Assembly (NCBI GenBank): GCA_949358305.1
Contig: OX442315.1
Location: forward strand, 3,720,001 to 3,784,000
Length of the DNA stretch: 64,000 nt
Source of the DNA: Strigamia acuminata
Lineage: Eukaryota; Arthropoda; Chilopoda; Geophilomorpha; Linotaeniidae
Reading direction: 5' to 3'
Part shown: piece after piece, positions 11,084 through 22,212 of the stretch
Layout: each line of letters opens with the position of its first letter
Position numbering within the stretch: the stretch's first letter is position 1
Made by a program: the position numbers and the translations under genes
Notes under the pieces: generated by a model
The model's input: the letters and a program-made list of their open reading frames with translations, nothing else
What the model was told of the DNA's origin: nothing
Databases searched by the model: none

Positions 11084-14000
11084 GTCCAGAGAGTGGGTCG
11101 GATACAAACATCAAGGACTCTACTGAGAAGAAGACTGAGGAATCACCAGACATCGATGGAAGTACAAAACCGTCTACTCCGACACCAGAGGCGCCATCTG
11201 CTGTTCGAGAAGACAACAACAAATCATTAACCCCGTCTACGAACATTAAATTAACTACATTAATCAAATCAGATTCAAGTAAATCAAAAACAAAAACACC
11301 CGGTGTCGTAACACCACAACCAACAAAATCAGCGCAACTTTCGTCTGTGAAAGCCAAGGAAACCCCCAAAAAACCAACTTCGTTGACAACACAGAGTGAG
11401 GCGTTGCAAACAAACTTCGTTCTTTTGTCGCCCGAGGAATTGCAAAAATCCGAAGAGCCAATAATCGAAATTACGAAGACTGATCGCTTCAACAGAGAAG
11501 CACCATACATCAAAATAACATGGGCCAACGTGAGTTTTGTCGCACTTTTAGATTCAGGCGCTCAGACATGTGTAATGTCGGAGTCGTTATTTAACAAACT
11601 TAAAGCAAATATGGGTTTGGAATTGCTCGAACTTCACGAAACAGTGCGTACAGCGGCCGATGACAAAATTCCAGTTAAGGGATCTGTTAAACTGTCGGTG
11701 CGCGCGCCTTTGGCCATTATTTCTTTCATTTGTTTAATTATACCCAAAACATCAGAGGACCTTCTGCTGGGAAGAGATTTCTGCAGAGCGGTTGGTCTGT
11801 GCGCAGACTTTGAGTTGTGCCAGTGGTATTTGAAGGGATCGCCAGAGCGAAGACAATTCATGACTTTAGAACAAGCTAATAAGTCAGAATCTGTTCTTTT
11901 ATTTCCCATCAAGAAGCCCGATGATACAAAGGACAGCCCCAAGGATGTGCCCAAGGTATTAATTAACAACATTAATTGTATTCTTCTAGAACATCGACCT
12001 TTATCGCAAGAGATTTTCGAATATCCAAATGACGATGCTCAGTACCAAATCAAGAGGATTCGGAATCGTGCACGGGATCAATGGTCATTAATATGGTCAC
12101 CAAGAAGAAAGGATTCTATTAAAAAATCAAGAAAATTCAATTCATCATTGTTTTCGACGCTTAGCCAACGCAGACGTGCAAGACGACAGCGGAGACGCCT
12201 TTATGAATTGTCACCAACAGTGAAACAGCTTAACACACAGGGAAGACAGCTTTTGCGTCGTGTGGATGAAGATGCGCTCATGGCCAGAGTACACGATCAT
12301 TCGACGATTTCGGAGCCGCCTCTGGATGTTAACGTACTACAATATCAACCAAGCAGTGATCCAACGCAACTGGATTGGATTTACGACCAGCTGTGGTCAT
12401 CATTGACGGTACCCCAAATTCGTTTATTAATTCAGACTCTTCGACCAATTTCGAAAGTATTTCGCGAGGAGGTTGGATTATGCAACAACACTCAGTTTGA
12501 AGTAAATTTAAAACCGGACTTTAGACCAATTCATGTGCCTGTAAGACCTGTTAACCCAGCAAAAAAGATGGTAATTGACGCTTATTTGGACCAAAAACTA
12601 AAGCAAGGCATTATTCGTCGATCAAAAAGTGATTGTGCGGTGGCGCCTGTTGTTGTTCCAAAGAAAACTGGAGATTGGCGTACAGCCATGGATTTTAGAC
12701 CGATGAATGCTCAAACTTTACCAGATGTCTACCCACTACCCGACATCGATAATATATTTTCTTATTTAGGAGGATCAAATTGGTTTTCGATCATAGATGG
12801 ACGAGAAGCTTTCCACCAGATTGGAGTGCGTCCAGGTGACGAGAGATTTCTCGCATTTATTACGCACAGAGGACTTTTCGAATATGTGAGAATGCCGTTT
12901 GGACCCATTAATGGCCCAGCAACTCTGCAGAGAGCCATGAACAAAACTTTGTCGAAATATCTTTACAAGTTCGTGTTCGTTTATCTCGATGACGTGATAA
13001 TTTTCAGCAAAACTTTCGAGGAGCATGTACAACATCTCAAAATAATTCTTCAAGCCTTGGATGAAGCGGGATTCACCATGAACGCCAACAAGACGGAATT
13101 GTGCAGAACATCGCTCGAGGTTTTGGGACACATTGTGGAGGCTGGACATATTAAACCAAATCCAAACAAGGTGACGGCGATTCAATATTTTCCGGCGCCT
13201 ACCAACATCAAAGAATTACAAAGATTCAAAGGAATGATTGGTTATTATCAGTCATTTTTCCCAAATTATTCAAAAACATGCGAGGTGTTTCGCCCCTTAC
13301 TCAAAAAAGATTCTGAGTGGAATTGGACGATTCAACACCAAGAGGCATTTGATTCACTCAAGAAAGGATTGGCAGAACCAACTCTACACCGAAAATTCCC
13401 AGATTGGACCAAGCCATACATACTACAAACAGACGCCAGCTATTCAGGTTTGGGCGCTGCCCTCATGCAACTAAATGATCAAGGTGAACGAACACCTATC
13501 GCCTTTGCATCGCGTGCATTAAATTCTGCTGAAAAGAATTACAGCGTCACCGAGATTGAATGCTTAGCGGCGGTTTGGGCGGTCAAGAGATTTCGTGTGT
13601 ATCTTGAGATGATGAATTTTTATTTAGAAAGCGATCATTTGTCGTTAAAGTGGCTTTTCCAGCAGCGAGAACCAAAAGGACGCCTGGCACGATGGGTTTT
13701 GTCCCTCAGTGAGTACAAATTTACATTTCTTTACTGTTCAGGAGCACAGAATCGTGTTGCGGATGCCCTTAGCCGTGCGCCTGTGGAACCATCGGAACCA
13801 TTAGATGCGGACGACTCGCCTCTCGTTGATGAAACATGTTACATCGCCTATTTTGACGACCCAAATGATTGGCCAAAATTACCAATAATCAACATTATTG
13901 GAGTTGGATTGGCTGCGGCACAGCAACGAAATAACGCAGCTGTGATGACAAGAGCGCAAGGACGACAACAGCAGGTTAAATCAAAATTGGGCAGGCCAAA

Positions 14001-15825
14001 AGGTTCTAAAAATAAGAAGAGACCGCCACCAAATTATCAGGTATTGACTCGAGCCAGGGCACGTCAGCAGGCACAAGTTTCGACGCCTCCTGGAGCTGTT
14101 GCACCCTTGCCACCTCTAATGTTGCCCCTGCCATCACCAAATGTGCCGACCACATCATTTCCGACCCCTAATATGTTAAGCCCACCTGCAGGACCATCCG
14201 GAGCTGTGCGACCGAATTTTGACGGATATGGAGGTCCGGATTCGGATTCGTCGGACGATTCGACAACTTATCGACCGGCATGGATGGGACGTGCAGGATT
14301 TATACCACAACGAGTGCGTCAAGATCGATCACAATTTCAAAGAAATGCATCGAGACGACCAATTGTTGATGAACAACAAGACGAAGAAGAAGATGAGGCC
14401 GAACAAGCACATGATGCGCCGCAAGATCACCAATCTTTTCGTCTAATACCAACAATTAACGAAATAATTCGTCGACAACACGAGGACACGTGGAGCTCCG
14501 AATTAATCGAATATCTTGATCAAGGACATTTGCCCAATGACCAAGTACAAGCAGCGCGTATCAGGTATCGTGCCGTAAATTTTGCTATTTATAAGGGAAT
14601 GTTGTGTCGTTATCCACCGATCGACATAAATAAAATTCGCCGTAGAAGACAAATCTATTTGCCTTTAATGTTACGCGAACAATATTTCAAGGCTCTGCAT
14701 TACCCGCCGAGCTGCGGACATTTAGGAGTTGAAAAAACACTTCATCGACTCCGGGCCCGAGTTTATTGGCCTAAAATGAAGGAGGACGTTTTACTTTGGA
14801 TTCAAAAATGTGAACCATGTCAACGAGCCAAGCCGTTGAATCGCCTTCCATATGGACCAATGATCATGGCCAAACCACGACATTTGTTTCACACAATTTA
14901 CATCGATTATTATGGTAAAAAACCCCGATCGATTGGAGGACATTGTTACGCATTAGTAATTGTGGATGCCGCCAGTCGATGGTTGGATGTGAGATTGACT
15001 GAGACATCTGACTGGAAAATAACAATCAAACAATTGCAAGGATTTATTCAGCGATGGGCATTTCCAAAAGTTATGATCAGTGATAATGCGCCAGCTTTCC
15101 GATCAATGGAATTCCAGGCTGCATGTCAGAGTTTTGGCGCCATCAATCGCTACACGGCTGTTTATCATCCACAAGGGAACTTGGCCGAGAGACTAAACCA
15201 AGCATTAAAAAACTGCATTTTAGCTTATATTGAAGAGCATGTGCGCTGGGACATTCACATTGGATATTTTGTGCTAGCAATCAACTCAGCATATCAAGCT
15301 TCGCTTCAATATTCTCCTTATCAAATGGTGACGGGACAAGAGGCGCGTTATCCAGGTGATTTCGATTCAGACACCGACGATGGACAGCCACTACCGCCAG
15401 CACGAGCGCGAGAGATGCATGAATTGATGAGAGAATTGCGAAATAATGCCACTGCAAATTTACAAAAAGCTCAGATTAGACATAAACGTTGGTTTGATCG
15501 AAAAAGAAGACCACATGATTTCAAACCGGGCGATTTTGTGTCTATCAAAAATCGACAATTGTCATCAGCGGACCGACAGTTTGCTGCAGGACTTCGACAG
15601 AGGACGGAAGGCGTTTACGTAATCCATAAATTAACTGGGCCCAATACTGTCATTCTAATGGACAAGGATGGTCGTCGAATGCTGCCGTATAACGTCGTAG
15701 AATTGCGCCATTGGTTCAACAATGATGATGATCTAGACCACACAGACGCAACAATGATCGAAAAACATGTTGCTGCGTTTACATCGGAAATTGAAACCAT
15801 TATCGCTTCATTTTCGATAAAATAA
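11005..15825 (+). CDS. Pol polyprotein of retroelement 1 (protease, RT, RNase H, integrase)
   Basis: The open frame is 1606 codons; by frameshift, pol is read from about 11060. Numbering from 11005: retropepsin DSGA at 183-186, then reverse transcriptase with SIIDGREAFHQI around 598 and the catalytic YLDD at 660-663. RNase H follows with TDAS at 809-812 and ADALSRAP at 919-926. Integrase has an HHCC zinc site (H1232, H1239, C1269, C1272) and the DDE triad D1301, D1360, E1395 with D-35-E spacing. No internal stops and no lost catalytic residues are visible, so the polyprotein could be active. Between RNase H and integrase lies an unusually long linker of about 300 residues. It holds an AT-hook-like KLGRPKGSKNK near 994, a proline-rich stretch and an acidic stretch. 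Confidence 0.93.
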   Translation: MEACVPRLWQGMESSVGKRKRPAQSMSPESGSDTNIKDSTEKKTEESPDIDGSTKPSTPTPEAPSAVREDNNKSLTPSTNIKLTTLIKSDSSKSKTKTPGVVTPQPTKSAQLSSVKAKETPKKPTSLTTQSEALQTNFVLLSPEELQKSEEPIIEITKTDRFNREAPYIKITWANVSFVALLDSGAQTCVMSESLFNKLKANMGLELLELHETVRTAADDKIPVKGSVKLSVRAPLAIISFICLIIPKTSEDLLLGRDFCRAVGLCADFELCQWYLKGSPERRQFMTLEQANKSESVLLFPIKKPDDTKDSPKDVPKVLINNINCILLEHRPLSQEIFEYPNDDAQYQIKRIRNRARDQWSLIWSPRRKDSIKKSRKFNSSLFSTLSQRRRARRQRRRLYELSPTVKQLNTQGRQLLRRVDEDALMARVHDHSTISEPPLDVNVLQYQPSSDPTQLDWIYDQLWSSLTVPQIRLLIQTLRPISKVFREEVGLCNNTQFEVNLKPDFRPIHVPVRPVNPAKKMVIDAYLDQKLKQGIIRRSKSDCAVAPVVVPKKTGDWRTAMDFRPMNAQTLPDVYPLPDIDNIFSYLGGSNWFSIIDGREAFHQIGVRPGDERFLAFITHRGLFEYVRMPFGPINGPATLQRAMNKTLSKYLYKFVFVYLDDVIIFSKTFEEHVQHLKIILQALDEAGFTMNANKTELCRTSLEVLGHIVEAGHIKPNPNKVTAIQYFPAPTNIKELQRFKGMIGYYQSFFPNYSKTCEVFRPLLKKDSEWNWTIQHQEAFDSLKKGLAEPTLHRKFPDWTKPYILQTDASYSGLGAALMQLNDQGERTPIAFASRALNSAEKNYSVTEIECLAAVWAVKRFRVYLEMMNFYLESDHLSLKWLFQQREPKGRLARWVLSLSEYKFTFLYCSGAQNRVADALSRAPVEPSEPLDADDSPLVDETCYIAYFDDPNDWPKLPIINIIGVGLAAAQQRNNAAVMTRAQGRQQQVKSKLGRPKGSKNKKRPPPNYQVLTRARARQQAQVSTPPGAVAPLPPLMLPLPSPNVPTTSFPTPNMLSPPAGPSGAVRPNFDGYGGPDSDSSDDSTTYRPAWMGRAGFIPQRVRQDRSQFQRNASRRPIVDEQQDEEEDEAEQAHDAPQDHQSFRLIPTINEIIRRQHEDTWSSELIEYLDQGHLPNDQVQAARIRYRAVNFAIYKGMLCRYPPIDINKIRRRRQIYLPLMLREQYFKALHYPPSCGHLGVEKTLHRLRARVYWPKMKEDVLLWIQKCEPCQRAKPLNRLPYGPMIMAKPRHLFHTIYIDYYGKKPRSIGGHCYALVIVDAASRWLDVRLTETSDWKITIKQLQGFIQRWAFPKVMISDNAPAFRSMEFQAACQSFGAINRYTAVYHPQGNLAERLNQALKNCILAYIEEHVRWDIHIGYFVLAINSAYQASLQYSPYQMVTGQEARYPGDFDSDTDDGQPLPPARAREMHELMRELRNNATANLQKAQIRHKRWFDRKRRPHDFKPGDFVSIKNRQLSSADRQFAAGLRQRTEGVYVIHKLTGPNTVILMDKDGRRMLPYNVVELRHWFNNDDDLDHTDATMIEKHVAAFTSEIETIIASFSIK
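11053..11059 (+). promoter_or_regulatory. Probable -1 ribosomal frameshift site, G GGA AAC
   Basis: The heptamer GGGAAAC lies in the gag/pol overlap in the exact phase needed: gag reads TCG GGA AAC, and slipping back one base enters the pol frame. This pattern is a known retroviral -1 slippery sequence. The gag stop is 22 nt downstream. I did not find an obvious downstream pseudoknot by eye. Confidence 0.65.
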
Positions 15826-16358
15826 CTTAATTTCTTTTCATTTTATAATTTTATTTCTTTCTTTACTTTACCCAATCTTCTTTCCTTCTTGTGTTTATAA
15901 TTTTCCCTGCTTTAAACCAAATATTTACGGAGGATAGACGCTGAAAATAGTAAGTAAAGATTAGTTTAGGAATTTGAAATTCATCAATTTAAAATGATGA
16001 TACGTAAATTTACTAAGTCCAAACTCATGCTTCTTCGAGGTGTGTGATCAAATCTCGTTCACGCGAGAGGTCCGTGTCATATTTTGTGACGAAGCGACCC
16101 CGTAGCGAGACCGCGTGTATTAAAGACATGTGAGGGCACGACTTAGTTAGTTTGAAATTAGTTTGCGTCTGAATAGTCGCCTTAAAACATCTAACAATTG
16201 TTAAAATTGGATAAATATTGTTAAAAATTGTGCGTCTATCAACCGTAAGTACTTTCTATCTCACAACAATTCATTTTTAATTGAATATTTTAGTTAAAAT
16301 AACTCTTTCTTTCCCGGAAATTTCCATTTCTTTTAGTTTCACTTTACGATAATTTATT
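15826..16358 (+). other. Leader between pol and third ORF of retroelement 1
   Basis: No coding signal. A good 5' splice site (GTAAGT at 16246-16251) and a polypyrimidine-rich 3' splice site (TTCTTTTAG ending at 16336) frame a possible 90-bp intron 23 bp before the ATG of the third ORF. This suggests the ORF is expressed from its own spliced transcript. The segment may contain an internal promoter. Confidence 0.4.
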
Positions 16359-19226
16359 ATGGCGTCCTACGATCCAAATGTGACAATTACGATTCCAAAA
16401 CCAACCCAAAAAGGCTATCCAAAGTACCTGCCAATGCCACCAATCGAAGCGTCGGGCGAAGGACTAGTACCGCGTTTTCATCCAGACCACCCGAACGACC
16501 AAAGTTTTCCAAACTATGAATTGTGTCCAGTTTGTAGCGGAACTGGATTTGAAATTTATCAACTGCGGGCGCCACGAGAATGCCGAGCGTGTCGGGGCGG
16601 CGGTGACTTGCGCCGTTGCAAATTTCGGAAATGGATGCGCCTTATGTTTGCATATGTACTTGGTTATGAGTCGATGGATAAAACTTCGTTGGCTGGAGTG
16701 GATTTTCCACCGCCGAGGATTCCATTCGGCAGTGCAAACGCCATCGCTCGTTTTCGTCATGCGCACGCATCATATTTGGCACGCATAAAGCAATTGGCGA
16801 AAGAGAAGGGAATCCGGCCGTTGACTTGGAAATATCCGGAGGGAGCCTACATAATTGCCGGCGAGCAACCTGCCGAACTTCTGGACCAGTTTGTGACGCC
16901 TGAAGGAAAGACCTACGATGTGGAATCGGGCCTGGAACTATGTTTAACAGCGCCTGGTGTAATTGCGAATGCGAAAAGAGCATATTCGGAGCCGGAAAGA
17001 GTTGCAGCCGACTTGCCGTTTCAGCATTCAAATCTGCGTCCACGACATACATACGAGGAGCGAAGTGCACATCGTTTGAAGGAATACACACAGAGAGTGA
17101 CGAAAAGAATTGGAGCGGAGGCAAACCGAGACGCTCACTTCGTGACGGGACGATCCGGACCAGCGTTGGACGTCTCTTCAGTCATCATCGAGGAAAACGG
17201 AGCGGTTGGAGTAGCGCCTGCCGCATCGCTTGTCGTGGAGCCCGCTAAGGAACTTTCGTTAAACGATCAAGTGGCTAAAAAGGTACTAAAAAATGAAGAA
17301 AATAGAAGAGAGAGAGAAAAAATTAACAACATCAACACGATGTCGACCCCGATCATCAAAACGGAATCGAGCGTGACGGCGGCGGAGGCGAAATCGACTA
17401 ATGTTACGACAGTGACCACTGCTGCTGCGCCGATTATAATTCCATATTTTCGAGTCGTAAAGAACAAATCATCTTCGATTGAGACGTCTGAATCGAGCCA
17501 AGCTGCCCGATCTGTCGATGCCACTACTGTGACCCAATCGAATGTGACTCCAAAAATGATGACTTCAGTCGTTGCGACATTGGTGCCGATTACGTATTCT
17601 GGGATTATGACCACAAACACAAAAATGGACACTATCGCAGATTTTAACAAAAAATTAATAACAGCTGATTTTTCCCCACAGGTTGACCGAGATATTAAGG
17701 CGTTGCTAAACTTCACACCGTCTTCATCCATCGCGAATATCGCTGCTGAGATTGCAAAGGATGCAGGAGAATGCGCAAAGATCCACGACATCAAGAAATT
17801 GGAGAGCAAGATTTCTAATCCAATTGCTAAAGCCATTTCAGCGGTCTCGAGCGGATCGACGTCGTCGGAAGGATGCGCATCCCTGAAGCCACGATATCTC
17901 CAGGGATTCGACCGAAACGGATGTACCATGCGCCCGGATCGTATCTTCACTCAGATGTCCGAAATATTCCGGCGCCATGAGCTTGAGATTCTGTACCCCA
18001 TGGAGAACAGGGGCCAAGGACGAATCAACCTGAGATCTGAGGGATGGAAAGAACTTTTCAAGATGTCGATTAACCTGGATTTCAACGTTAGCGCCTCAGA
18101 CTTCAAGACGGTCGTCGGAACGATTTTCGGACGCCTCGGGAACATCGCGAAGGAAATTGAAGCAAAGATGACAAAAGACTGTACCGGAGACGAACACGCG
18201 GTGCAGCACCTCATTGTGCACGCCGTGCACTTTAATTTAAAAGAAATTATCACCCAAATGCATCAGAGTCGTCGTGACGCTGTCAAACGATTTCGAGAGG
18301 CCGACGCGCTCAGGGAGGCCCAGAGACTTGAGGACGAGAAAAATGCGCCCGCTAAGCCACCACTGGACCTGGAATTGATCATGACGGAGGATGAAATCAA
18401 GAACTTTTCAGAGAAAACTCTCATTGAGTTGGCGCCTGAAAAACTGGTGCAACAATTTGAGGACGCAATTGCCGAGAATCCGAAATTGGCAGATCCCCGA
18501 ACCAAATATTCATTCCGATACGACCCCGTAATCGTGGCAGACACAGGAATACTCGCCTCGGAGTTATCATCGGATGTGGATTATTCGATGTCGGATGTCG
18601 AATCGCTTCGCGAATCAACGGGTGACGAGGAAAACCACAAGGCATTTCTGGCGGCGCGGGAACACAACAAAATTGAGGTAATTCAGGCCGACGAGCCCTT
18701 CAGACTTCCTGGAGTTGGACGGGGCGGTGCAGGGGCTGGACGTCGATCGCCTTTGATGTCAAGAATGCCTAAAATGATTTTGACGCCACCGAAGGAAAAC
18801 GACGACGACCAAGGCGAGGTTGTCACGCGTGAAAATCTACGTGAGCCAGTCAACCCGAAACCCAAAGAAAAGCGTTTGGAGGAGCCCACCCGCGTCCTTG
18901 CGATCATGGAGGAGATTATTCCGATTGATGATATTTTCTACTCATTGCCGTGGGAGCCCAAAATCGAATTGGTCGTGGATTGGAGTATTCTGACGCGCCT
19001 TTTCGAGACAATCATCTTTTCGGACTTGCAACTTGACCACAACGCGGGCGAAAAGTTATTATCCATCATTAAACAATATTACGTCGTACATTTTCTTTAT
19101 CGAGTGAACAGGATTAGCCGGAAGTGTTATGCGACCTCTAAACAACAGGTGAGAGTGATCCTCGTGAAAACAGCGCTTAAACTAGTCTATTATGCGATGG
19201 ACGGTCAGGGCGCGTCTGCATTCTAG
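16359..19226 (+). CDS. Third ORF of retroelement 1, 955 aa, unknown function
   Basis: This complete ATG-to-TAG frame lies between pol and the 3' LTR, where envelope genes sit in some Gypsy elements. I do not recognise the protein. There is no signal peptide and no clear membrane anchor, so I do not call it an envelope. Near the N-terminus are four cysteines, C56-x2-C59-x15-C75-x2-C78, each pair followed by glycines (CPVCSGTG and CRACRGGG) as in DnaJ-type zinc modules. A basic segment follows. Residues about 290-440 include a charged helix (KKVLKNEENRREREK) and a Thr/Ala/Ser/Val-rich stretch. Residues about 540-680 look globular. An acidic segment precedes a hydrophobic-aromatic C-terminal block (about 850-950). 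Codon quality is as good as in pol, with no stops, so it is probably maintained with the element. Confidence 0.7.
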   Translation: MASYDPNVTITIPKPTQKGYPKYLPMPPIEASGEGLVPRFHPDHPNDQSFPNYELCPVCSGTGFEIYQLRAPRECRACRGGGDLRRCKFRKWMRLMFAYVLGYESMDKTSLAGVDFPPPRIPFGSANAIARFRHAHASYLARIKQLAKEKGIRPLTWKYPEGAYIIAGEQPAELLDQFVTPEGKTYDVESGLELCLTAPGVIANAKRAYSEPERVAADLPFQHSNLRPRHTYEERSAHRLKEYTQRVTKRIGAEANRDAHFVTGRSGPALDVSSVIIEENGAVGVAPAASLVVEPAKELSLNDQVAKKVLKNEENRREREKINNINTMSTPIIKTESSVTAAEAKSTNVTTVTTAAAPIIIPYFRVVKNKSSSIETSESSQAARSVDATTVTQSNVTPKMMTSVVATLVPITYSGIMTTNTKMDTIADFNKKLITADFSPQVDRDIKALLNFTPSSSIANIAAEIAKDAGECAKIHDIKKLESKISNPIAKAISAVSSGSTSSEGCASLKPRYLQGFDRNGCTMRPDRIFTQMSEIFRRHELEILYPMENRGQGRINLRSEGWKELFKMSINLDFNVSASDFKTVVGTIFGRLGNIAKEIEAKMTKDCTGDEHAVQHLIVHAVHFNLKEIITQMHQSRRDAVKRFREADALREAQRLEDEKNAPAKPPLDLELIMTEDEIKNFSEKTLIELAPEKLVQQFEDAIAENPKLADPRTKYSFRYDPVIVADTGILASELSSDVDYSMSDVESLRESTGDEENHKAFLAAREHNKIEVIQADEPFRLPGVGRGGAGAGRRSPLMSRMPKMILTPPKENDDDQGEVVTRENLREPVNPKPKEKRLEEPTRVLAIMEEIIPIDDIFYSLPWEPKIELVVDWSILTRLFETIIFSDLQLDHNAGEKLLSIIKQYYVVHFLYRVNRISRKCYATSKQQVRVILVKTALKLVYYAMDGQGASAF

Positions 19227-20045
19227 AATTAAGATCCCTAAAATTGACTTCGAAAACCTATAAAGTGACTTTGCGCCTCCTGAGACCCATATACGAACTG
19301 TTGTGTGTGTGGACTTTATTGTGATAATTGTGATACAAACAATAAGTGTTATAATTGTTTAAAATGTGATTGTTGTGCGCCTCTATGAAGATTTTACGTT
19401 AAGTTCCGTGAAAATTCAAACGCCTACGAAAGAAGATAATATTCGTTTGCGAACTTTTTATTTTTTGATATTTATATTTTGCTAATCATTTTTGCCAATC
19501 ATTTTTTATTAACCATTTGTGATCATTGAAATTTTGCTATCCTTATATTGTGATAATTGACGCCAAATCAGCGCCTAATCAATATTTTTGTTTGCTAATA
19601 ATCTACATTTTTATAGAAATTTTGTCACCCATAGGCATTGTTAATTAATCTTAAATTATTTTATTTTCTAGTCATAACGAAAAATACCATTGTTAATTTC
19701 AAGTGTTATCAAATAATTTAACAAATTTTATTATTTTATTTAGAATTTAGTCGTAATTAGCGCCTAAACGTCTATTGATTCTATTAATTTTTAATCAAAC
19801 GATTTTTTACAATATTCCTCTCCTAAACCCATTTGTTTGTGTTTGTTTGTTCTTGTCTGTAATTGCGCCAAGTTGTGCGTCTGTTGCGTCTGTCTAAATA
19901 AATCCCTACCTTTGTTATGTGTTCATAAGTGAGATTGCTATTGTTGATTCATTATTTTTATTTATCTATATGTTCAAATTTTTATCAATCATGTTGTTGA
20001 CTCCATTTAGATGTTGATTATATAAAAACCATATAATAAACATCT
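19227..20045 (+). other. 3' untranslated region of retroelement 1
   Basis: AT-rich, no open frame of note, between the third ORF and the polypurine tract. Several AATAAA-like strings occur (for example near 19898). Confidence 0.4.
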
Positions 20046-20058
20046 AGGTGGGGGGGAA
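20046..20058 (+). promoter_or_regulatory. Polypurine tract of retroelement 1
   Basis: AGGTGGGGGGGAA ends exactly at the TG that opens the 3' LTR. This is the usual plus-strand primer position in LTR retroelements. Confidence 0.75.
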
Positions 20059-21472
20059 TGTCACGGTCCTGACTTTAGACAGTAATAATTTTCAAAATTT
20101 TAAGCGCATTTTGCGCCTTTCCTTTAAATTTTTCCCAATATTATTGAGAAATTGTTCCAGTTTCCTTTAATTATTTTGTTTTTCCCAAATCCAAATTTAT
20201 TATTTTATTTTATATTATTTTCCTTATTTTTGATGTTTATCTTTAATTTGGCCTGGTTTTAATCACCCCATCCAGACAATTCATGAGAATTCTGCAATAA
20301 GTTGATATAATCGCGCTCTAAATTTGCATATTTCACCCCTGATCGCCTGTTTTCTGCTCGGTCCCCATTGGGAATTGACTTGGCCTTTGACATGTGATCA
20401 GAGGTGACTTGTTCTGTCAAGACATTTTCGACAGAGAGAATAATTTTCGCCTTCGACTAGTCAACATCTCCTGTCTTAACTAGGAAGATTTCCAAGTGCG
20501 ATTTATGTTGCGTCTCAACGCATACGGTCATTATGCAGCCCGAATTCTCATGGTTGGCTATCTAACCACAACATTTATTATTTGCCCATTATTTGCGTAC
20601 GAATTACTGGAAAAACGGCGTATTCGACGGTCTTAATTCGTCAATACATTTTATGCCACGACTGTGACTTCCTCCTCAGCCTAGACATCTTGAACTCATA
20701 CTCGTCTCAATTGCGTATTCATTTCATTATCGACGGTTCGATGACGTTGTCTGCGGTTTGGTACCTGTTTGCGCGTTCACCCAACGTTTGCGCGTGTCCA
20801 GGAGAAGAAATATACTCTTCGTAAGTACGCCTAGCATATGACGACATTTTCCCTAGTGAAGAGCGATATTTTGGTCTTAAATTCGAAGTATCAACGTTCG
20901 CCATTTTGTACGGCGCCCGAATTGAATCCTGCACCCATAAAATACAGATTTCACGAATAGACGCTGTCTTAACCTAGCTACCACCCCCGGCAAAGTTTTA
21001 AGAGTTGCAGCGCCTGCGAACCTAAATTTTCTGGTTATTACAATCCCTGGAAATTCTCAAATTTTCGAAACCATTGTTAAAAAGTCGACTACGACGTGAC
21101 AAGTGTTAAATCATTTCCCTTAGACATTTCACAGCCGCTGAGCAGAAGTCCCACGTGGCATCTCAACAACGATTATTTAGTGATACTTATAGAGTAATTT
21201 ACTAAGTAAACACCCGGATCACAGCACCACGAAAGACCAGAAAACCAACTCTGTTCTTCAGATTCCCCAATCACACGTGGTATTGTCACGTATTTCTGCT
21301 CCTCCACGTATATTCTTATTCTTGGTGATGCTGTTATCTCAAGTAGGCACTAAATAAAATAAATAAATAAAATTCAATTGTATTTAACCAACTTTGTGTC
21401 AACAGTCTCAGACCCTTTCAAAATTAGTACAAAGACTGAATTCCCCAATTTTCCATGATGGGACGTGTACAT
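20059..21472 (+). repeat. 3' LTR of retroelement 1 (end uncertain)
   Basis: Starts TGTCACGGTCCTGAC directly after the polypurine tract. It contains an AATAAA cluster at about 21353-21370. The right boundary, ending in CA near 21472, is a guess because no second LTR copy is present in the window. Confidence 0.55.
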
Positions 21473-21609
21473 AAATTGTTTTGGTAAAGACCACACCATC
21501 ACAATTACCGTAATTAACATTTTATTCGTGGTTCAGATATTAATATTACTGATCACTGTTGCAAGATACATCACTGTGGCAACAGCGTAAAACTAAAAAA
21601 AATATTATA

Positions 21610-22212
21610 CAGGGTGTTCTAAAAGTCTGGTTCCCTCCAAATATTTCCTGAGCAATTGCATCTAGGCCACCTTTGATGAAGCGATCTGAAAGGAAGTTGG
21701 GTGAGTGAAATCCAATGATGTCATCAAATTTGACTTTGAAGGTCATTTTCAAGGTCATTCACTGTTTAACTTTTAAACCGTTTAAGATACAGCAAAATTT
21801 CCAATTACAAAGTTGTAGAGCACCATCAAATTAGTACTATCCAACTTATCTTAGTTATCTTAAGTTAAATGTTTCATAACGCGTGATATTGCAGTAACGC
21901 ATGACAGCGCTATTGATATGCACAACATTGCGTGTAAGAATTATTCTTACATGTTGCGCCTTGTTGCGCCTACGAATAGCCCGCATATTATGGATCACCG
22001 GGTTAATGATTGGGTGGGAGGTGTGGGTGGATGGGTTGGTAGTTGGTTTCTAGGTATCACTTAAGTAGTTGTTCGATGTGTTGTTCTTAGACAGCCATAC
22101 AGAGTTCTGCACGACATTTGATTGAGTTCTGTACAGCCATCAGAAACCAACTACCAACCCATCCACCCACACTCTCTATATTTGGAGGGAACCACACTTT
22201 TAGAACACCCTG
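21610..22212. mobile_element. Non-autonomous Tc1/mariner-type element (MITE), 603 bp
   Basis: It has 35-bp terminal inverted repeats (CAGGGTGTTCTAAAAGTCTG at the left end, its complement with one mismatch at the right) flanked by TA on both sides, the mariner target-site duplication. An internal 31-bp inverted repeat (22021-22051 against 22142-22172) would form a hairpin. No transposase is encoded. Confidence 0.85.

Larger units (their letters stand above)
9690..21472 (+). mobile_element. Ty3/Gypsy-type LTR retroelement 1, lacking a visible 5' LTR
   Basis: Order on the plus strand: gag (9695-11083), pol with protease, RT, RNase H and integrase (11005-15825), a 955-aa third ORF (16359-19226), a polypurine tract (20046-20058) and a 3' LTR starting TGTCACGG at 20059. 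The order RT, RNase H, integrase is that of Ty3/Gypsy elements. The 3' LTR start is not repeated upstream of gag, and gag has no ATG near its 5' end, so the 5' part seems lost. The 3' boundary is uncertain because there is no second LTR to compare; I placed it at a CA after the AATAAA cluster. Confidence 0.75.

Noticed and set aside
16359-19226. Calling the third ORF of retroelement 1 an envelope glycoprotein
   Set aside because: No signal peptide, transmembrane anchor or furin-type site visible; only position would support it.
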